Of a stretch of DNA of 51,347 bases, positions 46,240-51,347 are shown piece after piece. Under the pieces are notes generated by a model. That model did no database searches. It worked only from the letters and a program-made list of their open reading frames with translations, and was not told the DNA's origin. The first letter of the stretch is position 1, and every line of letters begins with the position of its first letter. The stretch is from Myxococcales bacterium (GTDB taxonomy: Bacteria; Myxococcota_A; Polyangia; JAAYKL01). The translations under genes and the position numbers were made by a program. Location of the stretch: contig JAAYKL010000021.1 of the NCBI GenBank assembly GCA_012522445.1, positions 1 to 51,347 of the forward strand, in the 5' to 3' direction.

Positions 46240-46761
46240 TCATTCGCTGCAATCCTCGGGGCAGTTGCATTTGTCTTCGCCCTCGTCGCATACGCCGTTG
46301 CCGCAAGGTAGGCAGATCCCAATGCTGGGGGGCGGGGCTTCGGGATTGCGGTCGCATCCTTCTGGCAGTCCATCCTCTTCTGGGGGGATAGCATCTCCCA
46401 CGACGAGATCGAGGCCCACCCTTTTCAGCCCCTCGCAGCACTTGGCGCAGAGAACTTTGGCTTCGTATTCTTCACCTTCGCCAACACACGCGCCGTAAAT
46501 GCCGCCGTATTGAAAGCACGTTCCCGGCTCTCGGTCCTCGCAGCACGAGGTTCCTGCCTCAGCAGCACAACAGTACGCAGGGCCATTGGTATCGATATAT
46601 TCGCCCTTAAGCCCCACAGTATTGGATGGCGGCGCGTTGACGTCTGGTGGCGCTTGTTCTTCTCCGACCGGAGATGACGCCTCATCACACCCGCTCCCGA
46701 AGCTGGCTAGGCAAACGAGGCCGATGATCCAAACCATGTTTTTCATTTTTGCGTTCTTCAT
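46240..46761 (-). CDS. Small Cys-rich lipoprotein
   Basis: The 173-residue product from ATG 46761 (GGAGGA upstream) has a hydrophobic signal MVWIIGLVCLASFGSG with a lipobox-like FGSGC. The mature part is rich in paired cysteines (YCCAAEAGTSCC, CAKCCEG) and ends with CGNGVCDEGEDKCNCPEDC, a repeat type common in myxobacterial secreted proteins. It is probably an exported, disulphide-rich surface protein. An in-frame start farther upstream at 46827 is not preceded by a site. A candidate sigma-54 promoter lies about 130 bases upstream of the start. Confidence 0.8.
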   Translation of the reverse strand: MKNAKMKNMVWIIGLVCLASFGSGCDEASSPVGEEQAPPDVNAPPSNTVGLKGEYIDTNGPAYCCAAEAGTSCCEDREPGTCFQYGGIYGACVGEGEEYEAKVLCAKCCEGLKRVGLDLVVGDAIPPEEDGLPEGCDRNPEAPPPSIGICLPCGNGVCDEGEDKCNCPEDCSE

Positions 46762-46901
46762 GTTGTCCTCCCACTCTTTCTTGTGCAATGCGTTGCTTTT
46801 GCACATGTTCTTGTACATGTCCGCCAACGGTCCTCTTTTTGTGCTGGCAAAATTAACCGTCTCGCATCGCCGTTTTTGGGCACTGCACTTACAGTACAGT
46901 A

Positions 46902-46918
46902 AGCGAAAAGCATGCCAG
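46902..46918 (-). promoter_or_regulatory. Candidate sigma-54 promoter for the Cys-rich lipoprotein
   Basis: On the - strand CTGGCATGCTTTTCGCT matches the consensus YTGGCACG-N4-TTGCW with the GG and GC dinucleotides exactly 10 bases apart. It deviates at two or three less conserved positions. The predicted start near 46890 falls inside the palindrome at 46888-46903, which may be an operator. An NtrC-type activator is encoded at 27.8-29.2 kb, but no link is proven. Confidence 0.42.
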
Positions 46919-46962
46919 AAAAAAACACGCCAGGGAAAACGAAATTATTCAGTAGAATCAGG

Positions 46963-46993
46963 TGGTTAAGGTTCTTTTTGCCAGATGGTTAAG
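46963..46993 (+). repeat. Direct repeat TGGTTAAG with T-run
   Basis: TGGTTAAG occurs at 46963-46970 and 46986-46993, each preceded by AGG or AGA and followed within a few bases by a T-run. The repeats are 23 bases apart. They may be regulator sites for one of the divergent genes. Confidence 0.45.
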
Positions 46994-47162
46994 CTTTTTT
47001 ACGCGCAGGCTGTTTGTGCCAAAGTGTGCCACGTTGCGCAATGTTTCCCCATCTTTAGACCAAGTCGCTCAGCGCGATGGGTTCGTTGTTTGGCGTGATG
47101 GCTCTTTGCTTGAGGGCGCTCTCCAATCGCGATAGAGACAAGCACAGGAAAGAGACAACCAG

Positions 47163-48839
47163 ATGAAGCGCGTGTCAAAAACAGCCTGGCGGCATTGGGG
47201 GCGATGGGGAGTGGCCTTGTTGTGCTCCGCGGGGCTGCACGTTTCGCTGTGGCTGTGGGCCAAGCCCTCGTACCGGCCGGTGCGCGACGTGGCAGTGTCG
47301 ATGGAGATCCTCGACGGCGATGGCCAGCAGGTCGAAGCGCCCGCCGCTGCCGGTCCCCGAGACGCGACGCCAGAAGCCCCGCCCGTCGTGGCCGACGCCC
47401 CTGTGCCCCCGGCCGGAGAGATCGTCGAAGAAGCCCCGGTGGTCCCCGAGGTGCTGCCCCCGTCCAAGGAGCCCGAAGCGCCCGAGGCGGTAATGCCCGA
47501 CGATGCAGCGGACACCAGTGCCGACGACACCAGCGCCGACGACACCAGCGCCGACGACACCGCGCCCGATGCAGCGCTGGACACGGACAGCGTCGCGGCG
47601 CCACCACCGGATACGGACACCCGCGCGGATTCGGACACCCACACGGACACCGGCCGCGGCGACACCGGGGCCCATGCCACCGACGCGACGGCGGACACGG
47701 CCCTGGCATCCCTGGACACGGCGGCGGCGCGGGACAGCGCTGCGGGCACGGACAGCGGCGCGGACACCGGCGAGCAGGTCGGCACCCCGTCGGGCCTCAG
47801 CGGTTCGGCAGGTCCCGGGGCCGCGGGACAGGACACCGAGCCCGGGGGCATTTGCCTGCACGACGTCTTCGCCTGGTCCAAGACCAATCCCTCCTGGGTG
47901 CTGTGGCTCGCCATGGACGCCTTTGCGGGCACGGCGTACGAGGCGGGGCTGGCCGGTGTGCTGGGCTCGTTTTACCTGTACAACGAGATGGTGCAGGCCA
48001 CGGGCATCAAGCCGCTCACCGAGCTGGAGAGCGTGCTCATCGCCGCGGATTCCTTTGCGGACTTCGCGACCTACCAAGTGGTGACCACCTACAACGTGCC
48101 CCAAGACGTGCTGGTGGGACGGCTGCAGCGCCATCAATCCAGCAACCCCCGCTTTACATTGAAGAAGACGCCCCAGGGGGTCTCGGGCATCGCGCCGGGG
48201 AGCTACCGCTGGGACTTTGTCGGCGGCGGGCGCGTGATGGTGGCCTCGGATGCCGCCCAGGGCAAATTCGACCGCGACTGGCCTCAGACCGTCTCGTGCA
48301 TGGCCCCCTTGCCCGCCTTCTCCGGCGATGGGCACAAGGCGTTTGCGCGCCTGGTGCGCTCGCAAATAGGGCCGTCGCCGCAGGGCCGGTGGCCGGTGCT
48401 GCTCATCGCCACGCGAGACCCGGACGCCCTGGGACTCGGACACCACCCCGTCGCGGCGCAAGCCTTTCAGTGGGCCTGGGTGAAGGGCTACTTCTCGGAC
48501 CCGCCCATGCTGGAGGGCGTGGTGCAGTTCTCGCCACAGATGCAGGACATGGAGGTGGTGCGGCGCATGGTGCAGCGCATCTTGGCCCAGGGCGCAGCGG
48601 CCAAGCTCGTGGGGCTGGGCGACATTGCCGGGCGCGTGAAATGGGACATCTCCGGACAGCGCCTGCAGTTTGCGGTGCCCCTCACCGAGGCGGAGATCCG
48701 CATCGCTCTGGTGTTGCTCAAGACGTACAGCGCGCGCCTCAACCGCAACCTGCTCAAGGGGACCGCGCTCACACCCGCGACCACGCCCGCACCCGCGCCA
48801 ACACCCGCACCCACACCCGCGACCACGCCATCGCCCTAA
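47163..48839 (+). CDS. Membrane-anchored protein with Asp/Thr-rich low-complexity linker
   Basis: The 558-residue protein begins with an uncleaved signal anchor (WGVALLCSAGLHVSLWLWA at about 14-33), of the kind found in TonB-like proteins. Residues about 60-240 are a Pro/Asp/Thr/Ala low-complexity linker with repeated ADDTS units. A 300-residue C-terminal domain follows (GGICLHDVFAWSKTNPSWVLWLAM onward) with mixed helix and strand and no match I know. The last 22 residues are a Thr/Ala/Pro tail. The opposite frame and a second + frame also lack stops over this GC-rich stretch, but only this one has a signal anchor and a preceding AGGAAAG. Topology suggests an inner-membrane-anchored periplasmic protein. 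Confidence 0.72.
   Translation: MKRVSKTAWRHWGRWGVALLCSAGLHVSLWLWAKPSYRPVRDVAVSMEILDGDGQQVEAPAAAGPRDATPEAPPVVADAPVPPAGEIVEEAPVVPEVLPPSKEPEAPEAVMPDDAADTSADDTSADDTSADDTAPDAALDTDSVAAPPPDTDTRADSDTHTDTGRGDTGAHATDATADTALASLDTAAARDSAAGTDSGADTGEQVGTPSGLSGSAGPGAAGQDTEPGGICLHDVFAWSKTNPSWVLWLAMDAFAGTAYEAGLAGVLGSFYLYNEMVQATGIKPLTELESVLIAADSFADFATYQVVTTYNVPQDVLVGRLQRHQSSNPRFTLKKTPQGVSGIAPGSYRWDFVGGGRVMVASDAAQGKFDRDWPQTVSCMAPLPAFSGDGHKAFARLVRSQIGPSPQGRWPVLLIATRDPDALGLGHHPVAAQAFQWAWVKGYFSDPPMLEGVVQFSPQMQDMEVVRRMVQRILAQGAAAKLVGLGDIAGRVKWDISGQRLQFAVPLTEAEIRIALVLLKTYSARLNRNLLKGTALTPATTPAPAPTPAPTPATTPSP
47520..47564 (+). repeat. Three 15-bp tandem repeats in the low-complexity linker
   Basis: The unit GCCGACGACACCAGC occurs at 47520-47534 and 47535-47549, and as GCCGACGACACCGCG at 47550-47564. 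It encodes ADDTS repeats. The length is a multiple of three, so copy changes would keep the frame. A degenerate half-copy precedes it. Confidence 0.85.
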
Positions 48840-48877
48840 AGGGTCAGGCGCGGTGTGCCGTTTTGTTGCCCCATCTT

Positions 48878-48907
48878 TTGACATGCCGCCGCATTGGTGA
48901 TTAGGCT
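48878..48907 (+). promoter_or_regulatory. Candidate promoter for the LPG-synthase-type gene
   Basis: A perfect TTGACA at 48878-48883 is followed after 18 bases by TAGGCT (48902-48907), a weak -10. It lies in the 94-base space between the Asp/Thr-rich gene and the next gene. The predicted start is about 20 bases upstream of the ATG. Confidence 0.35.
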
Positions 48908-48933
48908 ACAGCCGCTTTGCGAGGAGTGACGCC

Positions 48934-49941
48934 ATGAACAAAAAGAAAGCGCTGATGAACCTGCTCAAGGTCGCGGTCACCGTGGGCATTCTCTACTTGA
49001 TATTCCAGCGGTTCGACATCGGCTCGGACGACATCATCAAAGCCTTCCAGCACCAGCCCGGGTGGTTCGCCGCGGCAGCGCTCATGCAGGCCGGCGCCAT
49101 TTTGTTTTCGATTTTGCGCTGGTTGGTGCTCCTCAACGGCCAGGGGCTGCGCGTGCCCTTTGGCCACGCCGTGCGCACGTTCATGGTGGGGCGTTTCTTG
49201 GGCACCTTCACCCCCACGGGCGTGGGTCTCGAAGCCTACAAGGCCTGGGACATCGCCCGGTACACCGGCAAGGCCGAGGCCTCGGTGTCGGTGGTGCTCA
49301 TCGAAAAACTCATCGGCACCTTCTTCTCGCTGGGACTGCTGGTGCTCATCACGCTGCCCTATTTCGCCGCGGCCATCGACAACCGCGCCCTCATGATCTT
49401 CGGCTCCTTCTTCGGCGTCCTGCTCGTCATCGCGCTAATCCTTTTGTTTCAACCGGGGCTCTTTCGCCTGTTGCTCCGCTTCAACTTTCCGGGCAAGGGA
49501 AAAATCGAAAAGCCCTTGGAACGCATCGTCGCGGCCTTTACGGTGTACAACCAGCGCAAGGGCAGCCTGCTCGGCGCGGTGGCGTTGGGCTTTGGGGTCT
49601 ACCTGTTTTGGTTTCTCACCTACTACATGAACTCGCTGGCCCTGGGGGCCAATCTGTCGCTGCTCGAGGTGCTCAAGGTGGGGCCCCTCACCCAAATCGC
49701 CACCATGTTGCCCATCTCCATCGCCGGGGTGGGGCTGCGCGAGGGCGCGTTCATGGCGCTGCTGCAGGCCCTGGGCACCCTGGCGGCGGACGCCCCCAAA
49801 GACGTGGCGGCCTCGGTCATGCTCACCGCCTCCATGGTCTATTTTGTCTCCATCTCCCTCAATCTCATCGGCGCCGTGATCTTCTTGACGCGCCGCACCG
49901 ATTACAAAGCGCAAATGGCGCAGATGAAAGCCGAGCGCTAG
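48934..49941 (+). CDS. Lysylphosphatidylglycerol synthase-type membrane protein (UPF0104/YbhN-like)
   Basis: The 335-residue protein has several transmembrane segments and the family hallmarks: LRWLVLLNGQGL early, FLGTFTPTGVGLEAYKAWD in the middle, and MLPISIAGVGLREGAFMALL near the end. The soluble aminoacyl-transferase domain of MprF is absent, so it is the membrane part only. These proteins are thought to be lipid flippases or membrane subunits of glycolipid pathways. GAGGAG lies ahead of the ATG. It ends 13 bases before the MATE gene. Confidence 0.88.
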   Translation: MNKKKALMNLLKVAVTVGILYLIFQRFDIGSDDIIKAFQHQPGWFAAAALMQAGAILFSILRWLVLLNGQGLRVPFGHAVRTFMVGRFLGTFTPTGVGLEAYKAWDIARYTGKAEASVSVVLIEKLIGTFFSLGLLVLITLPYFAAAIDNRALMIFGSFFGVLLVIALILLFQPGLFRLLLRFNFPGKGKIEKPLERIVAAFTVYNQRKGSLLGAVALGFGVYLFWFLTYYMNSLALGANLSLLEVLKVGPLTQIATMLPISIAGVGLREGAFMALLQALGTLAADAPKDVAASVMLTASMVYFVSISLNLIGAVIFLTRRTDYKAQMAQMKAER

Positions 49942-49954
49942 GCCCACACCCTTC

Positions 49955-51347
49955 ATGTCCACAGTTGCCACACGCTTTCGGGGGCGCGGCAGTGCCCGAG
50001 AATTGCTGGGCGTGGCCATGCCCCTCATCATCTCCTATGCCAGCGACACGGTGATGACCTTCACAGACCGCCTCTTTTTGTCGCGTCTCAGCAGCGATCA
50101 CATGAGCGCGGCCATGGGGGGCGGCATGTCGTCGTTCACCCTCAGCACGTTCTTTGTCGGTTTGTTGAGCTATGCGACCTCGATGGTGGCGCAGCGCTAC
50201 GGGGCCCAGCGCACGTCCTTTTGTTCGCGCATCACCACCCAGAGCCTCATCGTGGCGGTGCTGGCCTACCCGGTGATGCTGGCCCTCATCCCCTTGGGGC
50301 ACGCCTATTTTCACTGGATGGGCATCGGGGCGGGACAACTGGCGTTGCAAGAGACCTACTTCGATATCTTGATGTACGGGGCGCTCATCTCTCTGCTGCG
50401 CGGCGCCCTGACCGGGTTCTTTAGCGGGGTGGGCCGGACGCGCCTCATCATGCTGGCCTCGTTGACCGCCATGGTGCTCAACGTGGGGCTGAACTACGTG
50501 CTCATTTTCGGCAAGCTGGGCTTTCCCGCTTTGGGCATCCGCGGGGCGGCCTTTGGCACCCTCATTGCCGGGGCGGCGGGCCTGGGCATTATGGCGTGGG
50601 CCTACTTGGCTCGGGGCAATCGGCGCGCCTTTGCCGTCGGCGACAGCTTCGCATTTGACCCGCGCTTGATGAAGGAGCTGTGGCGCTTGGGCACCCCGTC
50701 GGGGCTCGATCTTTCGCTCAACCTGGTGGCCTTCACCACGCTCATCACGCTCTTTCACGCCTGCTCGCCCAGCGTGGCCGCCGCCGCCACCATTACCTTC
50801 AATTGGGACTCGGTGTCATTCATCCCGCTGCTGGGCATCAACGTGGGGGTCACCAGCTTGGTGGGGCGCTATGCCGGGGCCGGCGACTTGCCCACCGCCC
50901 ACCGGGCCACCATGTCCGGGTTGTGGTTGGCCTGCGGCTACTCCCTGTTGTTTGGGATCGTGTTCGTGTCGGTGCCCGGCGTGTTGGTCGATGTGTTTCA
51001 GCCCAGCAGCGCCAATGGCCTGTGGCCACAAACCCGCGAGACCGCCATCTTCATGGTGCGCCTCATCAGCATCTACGTCTTGGCGGACGCCGTGAGCCAG
51101 GTGTACAGCGGCGCCCTGCGCGGGGTGGGGGACACCCTGGTGACGATGCTGCTGTCGGTGGCGGTGCACTGGCTGCTCACGGGGGTGGCCTATGTCGCCC
51201 TGCGCGTGCTGCACTGGTCGCCCGAGGCCTCCTGGGTGGCGGTGGTGGTCAGCCTCATCGTGCTCGCCTTGGCCTATTACGCGCGCTACCGGTTTGGCAA
51301 CTGGCGCAGCCGGGCCCTGCGCCTCTCGCAGCTAGACGAACCCGCGC
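49955..51347 (+). CDS. MATE-family efflux transporter (3' end cut by the window)
   Basis: The frame from ATG 49955 runs open to the window end, at least 464 codons. It has about twelve hydrophobic segments. Recognisable parts include MPLIISYASDTVMTFTDRLFLS near the start, then GFFSGVGRTRLIMLAS and GALRGVGDTLVTMLLS in the two halves. MATE proteins export drugs and cations using Na+ or H+ gradients. At 464 residues it is nearly full-length. It follows the previous membrane protein by 13 bases, so they are probably co-transcribed. Confidence 0.9.
   Translation, partial: MSTVATRFRGRGSARELLGVAMPLIISYASDTVMTFTDRLFLSRLSSDHMSAAMGGGMSSFTLSTFFVGLLSYATSMVAQRYGAQRTSFCSRITTQSLIVAVLAYPVMLALIPLGHAYFHWMGIGAGQLALQETYFDILMYGALISLLRGALTGFFSGVGRTRLIMLASLTAMVLNVGLNYVLIFGKLGFPALGIRGAAFGTLIAGAAGLGIMAWAYLARGNRRAFAVGDSFAFDPRLMKELWRLGTPSGLDLSLNLVAFTTLITLFHACSPSVAAAATITFNWDSVSFIPLLGINVGVTSLVGRYAGAGDLPTAHRATMSGLWLACGYSLLFGIVFVSVPGVLVDVFQPSSANGLWPQTRETAIFMVRLISIYVLADAVSQVYSGALRGVGDTLVTMLLSVAVHWLLTGVAYVALRVLHWSPEASWVAVVVSLIVLALAYYARYRFGNWRSRALRLSQLDEPA

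Larger units (their letters stand above)
46762..47162. other. Gene-free stretch of 401 bases with regulatory-looking motifs
   Basis: This region separates the Cys-rich lipoprotein (-) from the 558-aa protein (+). It contains the sigma-54-like site at 46902-46918, an imperfect palindrome CTTACaGTACaGTAAG at 46888-46903, two ACATGT sites (46803 and 46815), two TGGTTAAG copies and two TGTGCCA copies ten bases apart (47015 and 47025). No good reading frame is seen apart from shadows. Confidence 0.6.

Noticed and set aside
47175..48904. Two more open frames of about 569 residues (one on -, one on +) covering the Asp/Thr-rich gene
   Set aside because: They arise from GC-rich codon bias. They have Arg/Gly/His-rich random composition, no signal anchor and no ribosome site.

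Overview
This 51 kb window looks like the chromosome of a Gram-negative bacterium of the former Deltaproteobacteria, most likely Myxococcota or the related Bradymonadia. I infer this from the protein types. There is a DUF4388/J-like multidomain protein, a Ser/Thr kinase with periplasmic PEGA repeats, an OmpA-family lipoprotein, large von Willebrand A lipoproteins, Cys-rich secreted proteins ending in a CGNGVCDEGED-type motif, and an NtrC-type regulator. No 16S rRNA gene is present, so the placement is not proven. No CRISPR array, integrase, transposase or prophage is visible.

Region 1 (1-13.7 kb) is the ribosomal supercluster on the + strand: end of tuf, the S10 block (rpsJ, rplD, rplW, rplB, rpsS, rplV, rpsC, rplP, rpmC, rpsQ), the spc block (rplN to rplO, secY, adk) and the alpha block (rpmJ, rpsM, rpsK, rpsD, rpoA, rplQ). 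It departs from the textbook order in two ways. rplC (L3) is missing between rpsJ and rplD, and map and infA are missing between adk and rpmJ. Several proteins here (S14, S4, L36, adenylate kinase) keep zinc-binding cysteines.

Region 2 (13.7-20.4 kb) carries a pseudo-receiver/DUF4388/J-like protein, then def and fmt (formyl-methionine handling), a DedA membrane protein and a large membrane-anchored protein with a phosphodiester-glycosidase-like domain.

Region 3 (20.5-33.6 kb) has an envelope theme. It holds the PEGA kinase, a secreted protein with a probable outer-membrane barrel, an OmpA-like lipoprotein, pgi and frr. On the opposite strand are a NamZ-type cell-wall hydrolase and an NtrC-family regulator. 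Two tandem paralogous von Willebrand A lipoproteins follow.

Region 4 (33.8-44.2 kb) has translation and DNA genes: a divergent EF-G paralogue, a radical SAM protein, a glutaminyl-tRNA synthetase fused to a Trbp111-like tRNA-binding domain, and a - strand dprA-topA-trmFO operon with a tRNA-Leu(GAG) upstream of it.

Region 5 (44.3-51.3 kb) holds secreted and membrane proteins: a beta-helix protein preceded by a possible 52-aa small ORF, a Cys-rich lipoprotein with a candidate sigma-54 promoter, a low-complexity membrane-anchored protein, an LPG-synthase-type membrane protein and a MATE transporter cut by the window end. Base composition rises visibly from the AT-leaning ribosomal block to the very GC-rich right end.

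I did not find a clear-cut new defence or mobile system. The best candidates for something undescribed are the relocated or lost rplC, the GlnRS-Trbp111 fusion, the EF-G paralogue lacking the catalytic histidine, the PEGA kinase/OmpA envelope module and the tandem vWA lipoproteins.
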